Positions 13,701-28,392 of a DNA stretch of 64,000 nt are shown piece after piece; position 1 is the first letter of the stretch, and every line of letters starts with the position of its first letter. The position numbers and the translations under genes were made by a program. The stretch is from assembly GCF_050948175.1 (NCBI RefSeq), contig NC_135198.1, positions 10,925,001-10,989,000 on the forward strand. Reading direction: 5' to 3'. Below the pieces are notes generated by a model. That model was given only the letters and a program-made list of their open reading frames with translations, did not search any database and was not told where the DNA came from. The DNA comes from Xylocopa sonorina (Eukaryota; Arthropoda; Insecta; Hymenoptera; Apidae).

Positions 13701-15119
13701 GGTGGTGTCGAAGAAAGGACGCGGCTCGTTTTCCGCAGGAAAATTGCTGGGGGGCCCCGTACGCGCGCGGCCTCGCGCTGAAACACGAGAGCGTCCGCGT
13801 ACGCGCGTCCGCCCGCCAATCTCTAATCTCATTTTCCTGAAAAAGGAAGCCCCGGACGTTATATTCCGTACACATCCTTAAACATGACCGCCTGCAGCGC
13901 GCCGCGATCATGTATTATGCATTCGCCATCGCGAAACGCGTACGTGCGGGCACCGCGCGCTAAGCGAAGCGCCCCGTCCGTCGCGCGTGTTCCGACGAGC
14001 ACGTGCGCGTACCTCTGCGTACGCGTCTTCACTTTCTCCGGCGGAAAAACGCGAAGGACGCCCGTGTCGGGTCTCGAATTTCCCACCCCTTTCTGCGCCC
14101 CTTTTTCGATCTCCCCCGCGTGGCAACCTTTCCTCGCCTCGCTGTTTCCCAGCCGAGTCTTCTCGTTTTGCTCGCGCGGTTTCGAGAAACTTGAATTCGA
14201 GAAAGGAAGAGACGCGCTCAGGGTAGCAGCGTCGACGCGCACGAGAAGTTTCGGGTTTCACGGGGGACGCGGACAGAATTTGCGGGCTTAAGCCGTCTTA
14301 TCCGGTCGCAGACTCGGCGTGGGATGAAGGAATACGGAAACGAGCGGTGGCGGTCGGGAATAGTTGAAATTTTCACGTGATAAGGGTGATAGCGTCGGAG
14401 ACACGGGGTGCGGTGTATCGATCTTGCGGGAGAATAGGTGGACGGATACCTTGGTTGGTGAAACCACCCCTGATAACCGAGTCGCGTGGAAAAAGAAACG
14501 GAAATTGATGTGCTAGGATCGACGAAAATGAGTAGAACGTATATGAAAAAATTAGACGTTATTTTTGTACAATCGTTCGTCTGTTTCGTTTCGATTCGAG
14601 CCGTTTATAAATGTCCCTGGTACGATACGGCAGCGATGTAGAGGTACAGATTCGAAGGCAATTTCTTTTTCGCCCAACCGAAGAACGGAACAGAGAAGAG
14701 GCGTTGGTCGTTACTTTTTGTAATTAGAATTTTAATCAGCTTCGGGCGATATTAAACGGCACTCGCGCGAACTACTCGGACGAAGGCCACGGATCCGTCC
14801 CGGTGGTTAATTTCTCGAAACGGAAATAAGAAACGGGGCCGAGATTGGTCGCGGGGCGACGGCAAAAAGGGCTCACCTGGTGGCGCGGGCAGAAGAAAGC
14901 CGGGACGAGATTCTGACTCTCATAAAACACATTACGAGGAATAAGGGGAGTTGCGAGCGAGGGAAAAGTTGATAGCGGGCGTTTTCAAAGTCGGCCGATA
15001 AAAACGTAAATTGACTAAGGACAAGACAAATTGCCTCGAATCAGGTCAAATCTCGGGCTCTCGCCTGCTTTAACAGGTGAAACGGTACTTAACGGGTGTT
15101 CTATCGGGGGAGCGAGAAG

Positions 15120-15163
15120 AAAGAGAGAGAGACAGAGAAGTAGATAGAGAGAGAGAGAGAGAA
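15120..15163 (+). repeat. Interrupted (GA)n microsatellite
   Basis: Imperfect GA-rich array with ACAGAGAAGTAGATA interruptions, ending in eight or so clean GA units. Confidence 0.9.
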
Positions 15164-16666
15164 ACGAGTGGCGAGAGTAGTTGAAATAAAGGTTAAACGA
15201 CTTCATGGAGCGAATGAAACGCGAGGATAATTTCATTCGAAAGTCATTTCGCCCGAGAATCGCCGCGCACCTGACAGATTACTGCATCTCAGCGCGTTAA
15301 ATCGAGAAACTTTCTTGCCAGGATATTCCATTTTAAATAACGCACTCTGAAATAGAAAACCATCGGCCCTGGAACGTACGGCCGCACCTCGGGTGCGCGT
15401 TATTTCACCAGGGTGGAACGTTAGAACGTCTATGCTCGTAGGCAGAGACGCATAGAGACAGAGCGTCTATTTGAAGGAAAACCGATGACAGTCGGTGAAA
15501 CTGAAATCCCTGGATCCCATAATGTCAATCTCCATTTCGCGGCGAGCTGGGGAACAAACGCGGCTGTGAAGCTAGTCCCGGGGTAAATAAAAGAATCCGT
15601 GGGGCTCGTGGATTCTACATTCGATTCTCTTTATTCGATGTACCGGAAATCGTCGACGGGACGGGCGCCACCGCCAGCATCCGAACCGTCGACCGGAAGC
15701 TCGAACTCTGTCGACTCTGCCTGATAGGTTGCAACGTAATTCCCAGGAGTTATGCCACTCGCAAGATTCACGGATCGCGGATGGACAACCCTCTGACCCA
15801 TCGCTCGAGCCTCTCCTCCGATTTCTCGCGCTGCATGAAAACCGTAACCCGTCCAAGCGCCGGTTAAATGAAACTGATTGTTACGCCGCGTATTCATCCA
15901 GTGTTTCGTGCGCAATTATTCAGTCGAAAGTATAATTTCGCGTTTATTTAATAGCCTCGCGCAATACGTTCGAGTTCAGGCGTAATATGAAAATTATTTT
16001 CACGGGCCCGGCTTTCCACCCCCTGCGTTCCGCCCTTTGCCGCGATAGGGGCGAGCGTGAAAGGGGCGCGCTCGCGCGCCACGGCCGCGTATAATTAATG
16101 TAGCTCAGCGCTGCTACGTACGGTTGTTTGTTGGCAGAAATTCTCATTTAAAAAACGCGAGATACGGTCGACCGGTATAGGGCGGCCGTCGCCGTTCCGC
16201 GTATAATTGTTCGCGTCCGGTAAGAATGAATAATACACGTCTAATTTCGCTAATAATAACGCATAGTGCGCCATCACCTCTGCCTCCTGGCTGGGCGTTT
16301 AATATTTCACGTAACAACGCGTTCGTTTCCCCTCGTATCCCGCGCGCGTTATTCCTCTCGTTCGCGATCTCGTGGACCGCGATTCGATTGTCGCGGTACT
16401 TACGAGAAATTCAGGGATTCGAAGCTGAATCGTACACTCATGGAAAACCACGATCGAATTGATTTCATTTCCGTTTCGCAACCGTGTTAATTATCGCTGA
16501 AACAGTGAAGAAATCGAATGGAATAATAAAGGAAAAGCTTCTGAATCTGACGAGCACGAGTTGACGAAAGATACGCAGACTCGACATTCCCACGCTATTA
16601 ACGCGGGTTCGATTTAAAGTTGAACTCGGTCCTCGGGAAGCGGTCGAGAGGGGTTGAAACCGGAAG

Positions 16667-16684
16667 AAAAAAAAAAAAAAAAAA
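16667..16684 (+). repeat. Poly(A) run, 18 nt
   Basis: Eighteen consecutive A residues. No target-site duplication or retroposed gene upstream was recognised, so it is listed only as a homopolymer. Confidence 0.9.
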
Positions 16685-19600
16685 TAGAGGAACGCGCTCC
16701 TTCGAATCTCGTCTCGCGGAACCCCTTTAACGAGAATCGATGGAAGGAGTTCGGAACGAGCGAAAGTTCCTCCTGTTCCCGGCGACTCTGCGCGGCGTTC
16801 GAACTTTTAAACAGGATCTGCACGGGGCGGCTGGCCTACCAGGGGCGTTTACCCCCGTATATAGCCGTCCGAATTTATTCCGTTCCAAGACGCGTACTCG
16901 AGGCCCATCGAGGCCACCGTACACCCGCGCGGATGATAAGGGCTGATAGATCGAAGCGTTTCGCTCGATATACGTCCGAGGTACACGCGGCTGAGCCAGG
17001 CCGCCGCGCTTTAATGGGATCCCCTTTTCGAAAAAGTTTCCACGCCACGGGGAAGAATAATCGGGCCATATATTTAAACTCTGGCATAAAAGTCATGGAG
17101 AGCGGGTCCGACGTGGTAGGGGGGGGACTGTGGAAAAAGGAATGACGAGAGCAGTTAGTATCGCTACATTTGCGGGGAAAGAATGAGCGGTCGTAAAAGT
17201 CGCGAGGACGAGCCTCTAATATATAGATGCGCTGGGGTAGGGAGGAGAGATTGAAACAACAGCGGGGGGTATATATATTCGATCGACAATTTTCAAGCGT
17301 AAACGTTTTTATAAATCTCACTGATACATTTCGTGGTCTGCAATCGAAGGGAAGTGCTTACGACAGCTCGAGACACACCTGTCCAACCGATCTCGACCGA
17401 GAGACGAACCCAGATACGACGGACTGCGCGTGTAGCGGCGTAAATCGCACGTCGCCAGCTTCTCGAGCAGAAAACTGTACAATCCTGCGACGTGTCGAGC
17501 AGCCGCCTTCTCCATCAAACACCGTCGAGATAATTAAACCGATCCAAATATAACGGACAACACCGGATCGCACAAAAGAAACTGTCTCAGCCCTGTTCAC
17601 GATCCAACGCCGTCCTGCCGGGGCCAATTCCGTCCTCCCAGTCCCGTGTTTTTTCGACCCGGTTGACGGATGATAATCGTAAACGAATTGGACGCGATAT
17701 AGCGGCACCGTCTTCCCGGTCGGACGTGATGGATCATAATGATCGGCGGAGTTGACGCGACATCGCGGTTAGAGATCGCTCGTTCCCAGATCACTGGGAT
17801 AGCGTGAAATAAATTTCGGGGCTACGCGGGCCCCTTGGTGTCGCGCCTTTCCGCTCGGCTTATCTCGAATAAAATTAACGCGACGCTCAACCGAGCCGGC
17901 GGCAGTTGTCGGATGTTATCATCGGTTCTGTACGAGACACCGGCGCGAGTCGAGCCCCGCCGCGGTCCTCCTTTTTCCCGTTCTTCAACGAGCGAATATT
18001 GTCGCTCACGTTCCGCGATAAGCTTCGTCCTTTTCATTTTCTCCGTTCCCGAAGGACGATAAGCACCACGGACTCGAGGGATCCCTCGTCGCGTCGCGAG
18101 GGACCGCGACGTAACGTTACTTTGGGGAGAGTCCTGCTCGTACAGGTGAGAGCGATTTTTGATGGATCGCGACACGGTGAATGCGACACGATTCCAAACG
18201 ATTACGACTGCTTAATTCGTCTGTACGTATGTCTGGTGGAATCGAGTGGAGAGCGTTTGTTCGAGTGTTCGTGATTCGAGAGGCGCACAGTCAAAGATGG
18301 AGGTGATCGCGCTCGAGGAATTGATTTCACAGCACTGATACGCTCGCGGGCAACGGCGATGCAAGATTTTTCGAGCGTACGCTCGTTTCCCGCGCGGCGA
18401 GCTGTTCACAAACGGGGCGGCCTTTTGATATTTTAATTTCCATCGCAGTTATTTGGGTCATCGAGCCGGTGAACGAGATCGAGCGTGATTTTCCGCCGCG
18501 AAGAAAATTGCAAAACGGGCGGAGCGAGCGGCGATTTCGATGAAAGCGACGTTATGTAAACCAGCCGGGCCCCGAGCGAGGTCCTTTGGACGAGACGGTC
18601 GCCGTTTCCACGGTTCAACTCGAAACGAACGCGATCATCGTTTTCCAATTCGTTCCGACGAACCGGATCGCCGCTTCGCGCGCCCTTTTTTCTTTTCAAT
18701 TTTGTGTAGAAGGGCGATTCGGGGTATGAAACGGATGGAATTTCGATCTTGGCCGACGAGCGGCCGAGAAAATTTCGCTCCCTCGACTTGCTCGAACAAT
18801 TTCAAGGCTCTCGAACTTTTTTTCACTACAACGATGGCGCGTATATATCGATATTATCCGAAATTTAGCAGTCCACGTGGAATTCCTCGGTGCGCCCCGG
18901 GGAAAACGAACAGCCGAAGAAGCGTACGGGAAAAGGGGCAAGCTTTGCAGCCGCGGATATCAATAAACCGACTGACCGTCACGCAAAGGACCCGCAGCCA
19001 ATATCATTTCATTTTTATACCCGAAAACCGCCCACTCTCTTCACTCCCGCGACGGTAAAGAACAACCGGACGTGACGTTCGCCAGCTCGACCGCCAACAA
19101 AGCGACATTCGAACCCTAAAAACCACTTATCAACGGCGGTACCCGCCTACCGTGCTCCCCCACCGAATTCCCCCGCACGAAAAAACAATTTTATCCACGG
19201 TGTTCCAACCCCTTGGGCCGGCTGTGTTCCCATGCAGCTTGTCCCCGGTTCACCGCTATCTGGCTTAATTAAAACGCCGTTCCCGATGCTCTTATTCGGC
19301 CAGCAAGAACACAATAGAGCTATATATTCTTTTAATAAAATCAACCTTTCGGTCCTTTGGCGGAGAGAGCCTCGCCCCGATAAAACGAGTTCCAGCCGGG
19401 GCCGTGGCCGCTCTCGAACACCTCTTTTTCTCTCCCTCTCGTCCTCTATACGTGCCTCTTTCCTTATTCCGCTCGCAGCCACGGCCAGGGCCCGGAGCGC
19501 GAGCGATACCGCGGGCCCCGTGTTTCGATACGATTCCACGCGTGGAACCTGGGACCGGCTCCTCTCGATGTCGCTTTAATCCTGACTCGCCCCTTCAATA

Positions 19601-22600
19601 TATGCGGCATGCATTATTCAAGCGACCGGTAACGACGAGGATCGGTGCGTATATGGGTCCCGTGGCCTGCCACGCCACGCCACGTCGCCGACTGCACTCG
19701 TTGTCGCGGTTTTTCGCTCCGTTTCGATCGTTCCCCGAGCGCAGCCGGTCGTCGCTGAAGAAACGCTCGGGACGCTGCACCGGCTCCGGATCGTTGACCT
19801 TCTCTTTGGTCGCCGCTTGATGGCTTCGGAAGATTAAAGAGGAGATACCGTAGATGCAACGGTGATTAATAGTCGCGCGTTAACGCTGACGCTCTGTTCC
19901 AACTTTAGAACAGACCAACGCCATTTCTTTCCCCGTCGAGGGAAACAAGCTCGCGGGAGAAGTCGCCGCCGCGACCAACCCCCTCCACCCTTGAAACCGG
20001 CGCAGGCGAACGGGCCGTTCGAATCCGCGACTTCCCTTTCGATCGTCGAAGAAAAGACCGGCGCGACCTCCGACCGTGGTGGGTCAACCGTCTCCGTCTA
20101 CCTCCGAGGCGAACAATAGCGTCCCCTAAAACGCGAGCGAGCTCGCGTTGTATCGTCGCGCAGGGAGAGAGAGAGCGAGGGTGGGACGAAATAATTTTCC
20201 AACGGAGCCATTGTACCTCCAAGCGACTGTATAGGTATACACAGGGAATCTTCGATCTGCTCGAGCATCAACCATGACCACGAAGCTGCGACTTGGACCG
20301 CGAACAAGTCGGGACCCAGCCCAGATAAAGGACCCGTGACAAAGGGGGAGAGGGGGCCGGGGTGAGCCGGTACGTCAGTTTTTCTTGGACCGTGTCTGCG
20401 CGGTCGAGCAGATAAGAAGCAAACTCGGTTCGATCCTGCGAGGGACGATAAGCGCGAAATGCAAGCCGAGCAGAATGCCGAACGGGGCAAGAATACACGG
20501 TTCGCCAATTACGTCCGGGGAATCGCGACCGTTCAAAGGGGGCCGCGGATCGAAGCTTTTGTTCGACGTCCGGGCAACGCTATTTCGCGCGACGAGCACA
20601 CTGGGACGGACCTTTCCCTTTGTCTGCGGGGATTTCCTCCGCCATCACCCCGGCTGCCACTAGACTCTTTTTTTCCACTCCCACCCGCGATCAGTTTATC
20701 TGTTTTTACAGATTTTTCGCCCCCGCGTCGCTGGCAGATCCGCGGGACCAGAAAAATAGACGATGGATTCGATTTAACGCGACATTTCGTTCTATTTTCG
20801 TACAACAATTTCTCCATTTCCAGGTAACTTTAACTTCTCAGTCAGAATAGTATTAGGAAATTATTTAGAACTCGATTTAAGAAGAGACTCAGAGGGGTAG
20901 GTCCTGCGAGTGTAACTCTCCCTCTATCTATCTTATCGTAACGCCTCGAATCCTAAAACCTGGCTGAAACAGTCGTCTCCGTCCAACCGACAACAATCCC
21001 CCAAGCGCAGGCGAAATTTCCAGACGCAACCATCCACTCGAGCCATCGTCGTAACGACTCCAATCAGGATGAACGCCAACACGATATCGTACTGATCCAC
21101 GAGAACCCCGACGAGCGGCCCGTTCGACTGGATCCCTCCTCTGGTTGTCGTCGCGAGGGTCTTCGCGCCGCCCACGCAGCTCGCTCGAGGCCCGTCTTGT
21201 GTTATGCTAATAACGTCTGCGAGGCGAACATCGGCCCGTCGATACGGGCTCATCCTGGATAAGATAACTCGGATCGCCGGCTCGGACCGTAATTAAGGCG
21301 TCCTCGTTGGATCGAGCGGATTTCCCCTCGTCTGTACGCGCGTTTTCTCGACGTCGTCGATCGACTCGCGCGACGCTTCGACGATCGACGAATGAAGTTC
21401 TTTCCGCGTTGCTCCTCGAGGATATCTTAATCGAGGTTGTTCGGCTTGGGGCCGCCGTGGAATCCGCCCCGGGGCGAAACGGAAAGATGGAACTCCCGGA
21501 ATGCGTTCCAGGCTTAATTAAAGGCTTAATCGGGGCAATTATCGTTATGCGTTTTCGTCGACTCGATGGAATGCCCAAGAAGCCGCAAGAAGGGCCAGGG
21601 GAGCGAGAAGGGACGCGTGGATCGCGAGGAGGATTTCGAGCTGGTGCTCGATCGATTCGTCGTTTCAATGATGGTTCTTGCGACGAAGGTACCATTGAGT
21701 GTAGTTCGACGGTGTGCATGGTTCTCTCTGTGATTATAAATTGATCGATAATAATTTTAGCAGTTTTTTATGCGAACACGTAGTCGAGTATTCCTTCAGA
21801 TCAAGATTTCGTGGATACCAGTAGAGTAGAACGCGATTTAGTCGTACGTTCGGTCGAGCGAGCTACTGTCTGACCAATACTACTTGATCTACTGCGTACA
21901 GTAGATCGCTGACATGGAAAAAATCGCAGAAACCGAGGTGAATCGGTGGATCGCTCGTAGCTCCGCGATTCCATTGCATTTCAAAATTCCACCGCGAAAG
22001 TATGAACGATTGTTGGCTTGTTAAAGATCGTGCGCGCAAACAAAATCGCGAATCATTTTGTTCAAACGAGATGGTCGAAAAACAAGGAATATTTTTATCC
22101 ACACTTCCGCAGCGCCAGCGGAAAAACATTTATTCCCAACCGTAATGAAAAACGCAACAATTGCGCGGGCAGAGGAGCGAACTAAAGTTTGAACAATGGC
22201 GGATCGTGAAAAATCCAGCAGCACGAGCGTGTACCCGTCTCTCTGTTTAACCCAGCAGAACCTCGCCGATCCAGCGTGGAACGACGCCAGTGTCAACGGC
22301 GTCGTAGATCAAGCGGACGATTCCGATGCGCCGAGACGCATCTGTTTAGGGTAGCTAACCGAGAGATGCCGGGTGAATTTCCATCCAGGTGGCGATGCTG
22401 CTCGCCGCGTACGTGGAAGTCATCAAGCCGGAAGGGAAGACGGAAGCGACGGTAGGAAAGACACGTAACGTTGTATAAGAGGGTCGATGGGGTTAGTGGC
22501 GGCGGGGGCAGGGCCGCAATATCGGGGCAATACCAGCCGAATATATGGGGGGAACGGTCTATGCAACGGCGGGCTGGAACGACGGGAGCGATACCGCAAA

Positions 22601-22829
22601 ACCATTCCTATAACTCACGCGGCAGAAAGAAAGGAGGAGACAGGGATCGTTTCCTTGGTACGACGATGAAAGTTCACGGGGTCGGTGGAACCACCCTCTG
22701 CCGGCTGGTCGGTGCAGTCTCTGCCGTTTGACGATCCGTCGACGCGTTCCCGCGAACAGCCAGACCGGAAACTTCGATCTCACCCCCCCGCGTAACCGGT
22801 CCGAATTTCGAGAACCGCGACGTGACTGA

Positions 22830-22849
22830 GACGACGACGACGACGACGA
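22830..22849 (+). repeat. (GAC)n trinucleotide repeat
   Basis: About six and a half GAC units between GTGACT and GAACGG. Confidence 0.9.
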
Positions 22850-24978
22850 ACGGTTTCGTTCTCGCGGAGGTGGTGGGATTTCTTTTATTCCCCTGACGGT
22901 GGGCGGGAAAAATAGCGAGGAGAGATCAAGCGTCGGGGCAAGGGATGGAAAAGGGGATAATGATTGCTCGGTGGCGGCGGTAGTCGCGGTTAGAGGCACG
23001 CGGCTTTGATTGATGAGCGGTTAGCTGCGAAATGAAGGAAGATGGAGAAGCCTCTGCTCTGATACTGACGGATGGAACGGCGCGGAGGATGAAAATTCTC
23101 TGGATCTCTAAGAGATTAAAAATTAGCAATAATTCATATCCTGATTTTACGGCTAGCAGTGGGGTCAGCTGTAAATCGAAGCGCCACGCGCCAGGTACTG
23201 GTTTAAGCGGAAGGAGGGAAACGGTTGAAAGAAGAGACAGAGGAAGAACCTGATCGACGGTCGGTTAACCAATGACCCTGAGATCCGCAGGAAAAACACG
23301 AGCTTAAATCCCAGGAACGGGTTAAGCGGGAATAAATAAACATGGAAAAACAGCGAGGGGTGGCGGTGGCGGTCGAAACGGTGGGGCGATCGCCAAGACA
23401 CGGGGGTCGCCATCGATTGCATACCTAATATCGCCGTCTCCAAAGTAAATAGGATGTCGAGCCAACGACAGCACCCCCCGATTCTCCGGTTGACAGGGGC
23501 GGCAACCCTCGTCTGAGGCAACGGCACAAACGTTAACCGCGAATTTATTTCGGACGGCAACCGCCCACGAGGCTGAATCGATTCCTCCGGCAACGAATTC
23601 TCGCGACGACTCTAACGACGTCCCGATAATTATTGAACACTCGACGGTGAACGCGACGGACTCGTCGCGAATTGATAACAGCGAACGCTGTGCGTTCCCA
23701 TCCCTCAATTCGACCGTGAATAAACGGCAGGTGAAGAGCCGAGAGGGTGGTCTGAGGCGGGGGCTGATGTTAAAACGAAATTGTATCTGGAAGTTTTATT
23801 GCGAGAATCTATGAGGTCGGATAGTTGAAAGACGTGAGCTATAGTTCCCGGTGGTCGGGGACGACGTTATGTGTAATATAGATGAAATTCTTGGCGACTT
23901 TTTAGTGGTCGTAAAGCACGTGGGGTAGAGAGAGGGGGGTTAAGTGCTCGTTGCCGTGCTTCTTTGTCGGTGTATGGCGCTATGAGAGACAGATATTGGG
24001 GAAAAGAAATAAAAGTGAATGAATTCGCGCGTGATTCTGGACAGCGAAATTTGACATTTTTTCCTGTCTTTTACGAGGAGATATCTACCCCCATTTTCGT
24101 TTCCCACTTTCTAGCTCGGCGCACCGCGAAGCGTGAAAAGAGTAGCAGTTTTAAAGAGAGATAATCTAATGTTTCGACAGTGGAAGGAATTACGCGCCTC
24201 CTCTTCCAGGACCACTTTCGGTAATCGGTTTTGCATTAAGGACGAGGCCGGATCGACGATTTGCTGAAGGCACCGCCGTCGCACGGTAATGAGAACGCGG
24301 CAAAATGGTAAAATCAATTTCGACTTAGGGTCCGCTCGAATTTCCCCTTTATTTCTTGATCGCTGATCAAAGCGTTCTCCTTCGACCATGATATGCATGC
24401 AAATTCCGCGCCTCTTCGTTCTTGACTTACGCCACGTTCCAATCCTAATATCCCTGACCAGCCTTAATCATATTCCTACAAATTCTGGAACGCCTTCGCC
24501 AGCCAGCGACTCGAATCGATCGTGAAAAACAAAAAACGAAAAAAAACCCTAATAGAATCAAACGATAATCGTTAATTATAAAAGAAAAAAAACAAAACAC
24601 AGAATACAAGCATATCTCTATTGGACACCGAAGGGGACTTCTGCGACAAGTCGGAGATACGTGAAAAGAAGAGTAGCCAAGGGGTGCAGCGAAAGTACGC
24701 GGTCGTTTCAAAGCGATTCATTTAATAACCATTTAACCGATAACAGGGTGGAAGTAGCGGGCGAACAGAGTGATAAATATAACAGCGGCTGGATGGAGTT
24801 CCCTCCGTCTGAAGTTGGACGCGGATATATACGGGCATAAAACATTAAACACCGTGGGGTGGCGTTTCGACCCTCTCCGCGAGAACAACCCCCTGGCTTT
24901 TATTGTTGCACGCTCGTTCAGCCACGGGGACGTGCGACGCGGTTCCTTTGATTTCATCCTTTTTTTTCGAAAGATGCA

Positions 24979-24996
24979 CAGAGAGAGAGAGAGAGA
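24979..24996 (+). repeat. (AG)n microsatellite
   Basis: Short AG array of about nine units in unannotated sequence. Confidence 0.85.
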
Positions 24997-25803
24997 AAGA
25001 GCTCGTGAGCGCGTCGAGGATCGTCCAAGCGACCCTCTCGCTTTCGTTTCGCGTCCCTCTTTTTTCAATCGGCCAGCGAGGACGCGTCGGCGACTGTCTG
25101 CGGCTAGACCACAAATTACCATTTACCTTGTTCCAACGGCTCGAGCCATCAAGTCGCCGCGGCATATGCGTGCAATTGCGCAGCGATGCGTGCACTTCCG
25201 CATGCACGCATCCCGGCGCACGCAAGCGCGCGTCACAGCCCGAATCGCGGATCGATAACATTATCGAGCCGTCGCGATTCCTGGCAACTGCGGCGATGCC
25301 TCGATTCGCGTGCCCCTGCGCCGGATGCACCCGATATTTCTTTCCCTTCTTGTTCGTCATTTCAGAGTCATTGTTAGCACCGTCATTGTTGTTCGTTTCG
25401 TTCGCTTTTTACTTCCCTTTTGCCTCCATAAAATACAGGAAACACAGAAAGAATCGGTCTGCTGGTTTTCTGCTCGTTGATCGATCGATTCGCGATGCGA
25501 AGGTACGTCGCAACCGCGTGTAACTTAAAAATTATACTCCTCGTATCACGTCGACACCGAACCTCTCTGGTAATTAAGTATAAATTCTTATTTTCCTTGA
25601 TACAGAGAAATTCAATTACAGGATCAAGTAATCCTCTACTTTCGTACACCCAAGCCACGAAATTTAAAGCACACTCGCGCTGGCCTTCTTGCGAAATCCG
25701 GCGGGCAAGATTCCTTTCGAGCAAATCCCTGATACGTGACAAAGGCTGACAATAGGACTTTTTAGCGAGCGGAAAGGCTACAGTTTAGCACAATACCGGG
25801 CAT

Positions 25804-25833
25804 ACACACGCGCGCGCGCGCGCACACACACAC
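25804..25833 (+). repeat. Compound (CA)n(CG)n(CA)n microsatellite
   Basis: Alternating purine-pyrimidine tract: CACA, then about seven CG units, then about five CA units. Such tracts can adopt Z-DNA under torsion; that is general knowledge, not shown here. Confidence 0.92.
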
Positions 25834-28392
25834 CCATCTCGATCCGCCTTTATTCCGTGAAATTAATATTTACTCGAAGCTTTCGTTCATCGTCGAGGCT
25901 CGGCCCCGGCGGAAACTCGAGCCGCTCGGCACCGGCAAAAAAGAACCCCGCGAAAGTTCAGCGCGTGCTGCGGGGGTTAAACGTGTTTCCACGTGCCGGT
26001 ATTACGTTCATAACGCGGCATTTTTTTCTCTTACCCCGCCGAAGAGTCGTGGGAACGCCGGTAATGGCGGGGCCAGGCGGCATCACGTAGCCGCCGACGT
26101 GGATTAATGTTTCGACGGTGTAACCGTGCTGGATGTTTTCCCGTTTTCTATGGAGATCCCCGGCGAACACGAGCCCGCCCAGAGAGTAATGAGATCTCGC
26201 GCGATTTTTCCTTCGATGACTACCCACCCCCGCCTCTGTCCGCGGGGGCGGCAACGAATATTCGAATACGAAATTGCGCCCTCCGCTTCGATCGCAAAAC
26301 GACCATAAAATCTGTACTTGCACCGACGCTTTGTAGAGGAGAAACATTTTTTATATCATTTGCGAGACGAGACCTACGCGCAAGTAATAATTCCACGCGC
26401 ATATTGTTTTAGAAATCTCGACGATTCGCTCGTTAAAAAATGTTCGCAAACGAGACGGTGTAGCGAAACAGTGTGTCAAGGGGTGGACAAACACGAGAAT
26501 GCGAATGGTATTCTAAATAAGAGCTTCGCCGGGGCAGGAACCAATCCGCAAACTTTATACTTCATTCCTGAAACTCGACTCCTCCACTTGAACCCGCCGC
26601 TCCGTAAACCCTCTTCCGCGAGGCAGACAATCCAAAGCCCCCGAGCCCTCGACCGCCGCACCCCGTGCGCGTATCAAACGGCGGGGATCCTCGCGACGTA
26701 AGCAGGAAAAAAGGTGCGTGAGGAGCAGAGGCAGCCAGTGGAGCGCGAAATGTGCCAAGTAGCCGGACTGACAGGGACGAGGATGTAACCGCTCCGCGCC
26801 CTTTCGCTCGGGAGACTCGCGACGAGCGTTTCAGCTGTCGCGCGCCGCGGTGGCTTTTTTTTTCGGGAAAACGTTATTAATCATACGAATCTTGGGGTTG
26901 CGAACGGCTCGACGCGTGGTCGAGGACTGGTCGCAAGGGTGAAACTGAAGACGAGGATGGCTGTAACGACGAAACGATCAGTGATAAGCGCGACGCTCGA
27001 TTTCACCCTGCGAACGTATCGCTCTCTTCGTCGACGATTAACAACCGCTGCCTCCAATCGATAGCTATTTTTCAGTCTCTCCACGGCTCGAGGCAACGCA
27101 GCTCGCGAGGTGCACGAAGAGAAAAAATGACAAATATATTAATCGAAGAATAAAAATCTCTCGGTTCCGTAGTTCTCGAACAGCGTCGACGCGGCGCTAC
27201 GGGCAATAAGAAAATAAAATACCGTCGCACGTAACTTTCCGGGAGACACATGGCGCGATAAGGGGTTAAAAGAAAATGGGAAAGAGAAACATTGGAAGCT
27301 GTAGAATTGCTCCATTGATCAGAGTCGACGAGGGCGTGCGCCCGTAGATTCCGCCGGGCACGCGTTCAAGCGGTGGGCGCTAAACAGAAAATTCCACGAC
27401 GAAAAGGGTGATACACCCCCGGGAGGGGTGCCTCCGGGTACCGCGTAGCTGGCAAGACGCGTAAGCCTTTGATTTCTCTAATCTAATGGGAAATCTGTCT
27501 GCAGGGGCGGTGTGTTTACACGTGACGGTAAACGAGGGTTCTCAAATTAAGCGCGGCTTCGGATCGCCTTAATCTCGATACCCGTGATACGCAGGAATTA
27601 ACGCGACGATCGAGAGATCCTCGCAAGATCCGCGTCGCAAACGCTGTTGCGAAGCCGTCGCGTTTTCGAGAAATCGAATTCGAACGACGCCTAATCGATC
27701 GACTGCCGCGTGACTAATGGAAATTCCGAAAGATCGTCGCGAATGAGATTCAAGAAATTTCGCCAGGGTCGATGAAACGCTAATCTACGAGGTAAGATCG
27801 TATAATGATACGATGACGTTAATGGTACAGCGGGTCCAACGTATTATAGTTTTGTTTCATTTTTTTCACCGAGTCACCCGTCCAGCTCGTCAAGATTCGT
27901 ACGGCGACGTGACAGGACGGGGACGTCGATCGTCCGGGATAATGGGTCGCTTTGATTGGCAGTCGACAGGGGCGAAAGCGCGCAAGAAATGTCCGACCCG
28001 ATGGACAATGGTCGAGGAGACTCGGTAAGACGTATAATTAGGCGCGAACAGTCACGATGGCTACGTTAATGGCGTCGGAACGCGCGTGGTTGGGCTTTGT
28101 TTAACGAATGACGCGTGCGGCACGCTGGTCACTAATTAAACGCGTCGTCGATACACGTTCTCGATTCTCGTCCTCGAAATTTCTTCGCACACGGTGGATG
28201 GCGACGCGGACGATTTGCAGAGTGAAATGGCAGAAAATTCGAGCTCTTCGCGTCGTTCCTTTCGTGTCGACGTAGCCACCACCCCCGCGGAGTCTTTTCG
28301 CGCAATATTTGGTCAATAGGGCGACGCCGCGTTCTTACTCGCGAGGAAAAAACAAGGCATCGCGACTGTACGAAGATTGATTGGTTCTAACA

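Larger units (their letters stand above)
1237..28392. other. Gene-poor region, no supported gene
   Basis: I see no exon that I can assign. Open frames of 60-206 codons occur on both strands and overlap one another, as expected for CpG-rich DNA with few stops. Repeats within it are listed separately. There are many AT-rich islands such as TTAATTAA (for example near 6612, 11160, 19265 and 21512) set in GC-rich sequence. They could be homeodomain-type regulatory sites or simple compositional islands. Confidence 0.6.

Noticed and set aside
16667..16684. Poly(A) run as a possible retroposon tail
   Set aside because: No element body, no terminal duplication and no upstream coding remnant were seen.
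20933..21253. 106-codon minus-strand ORF with one hydrophobic segment (IVLAFILIGVV)
   Set aside because: A single hydrophobic stretch in a short frame, with another frame open in the same region; not enough for a gene call.
24903..25523. 206-codon plus-strand ORF
   Set aside because: It overlaps minus-strand ORFs of similar size, runs through an AG microsatellite and has no recognisable domain.
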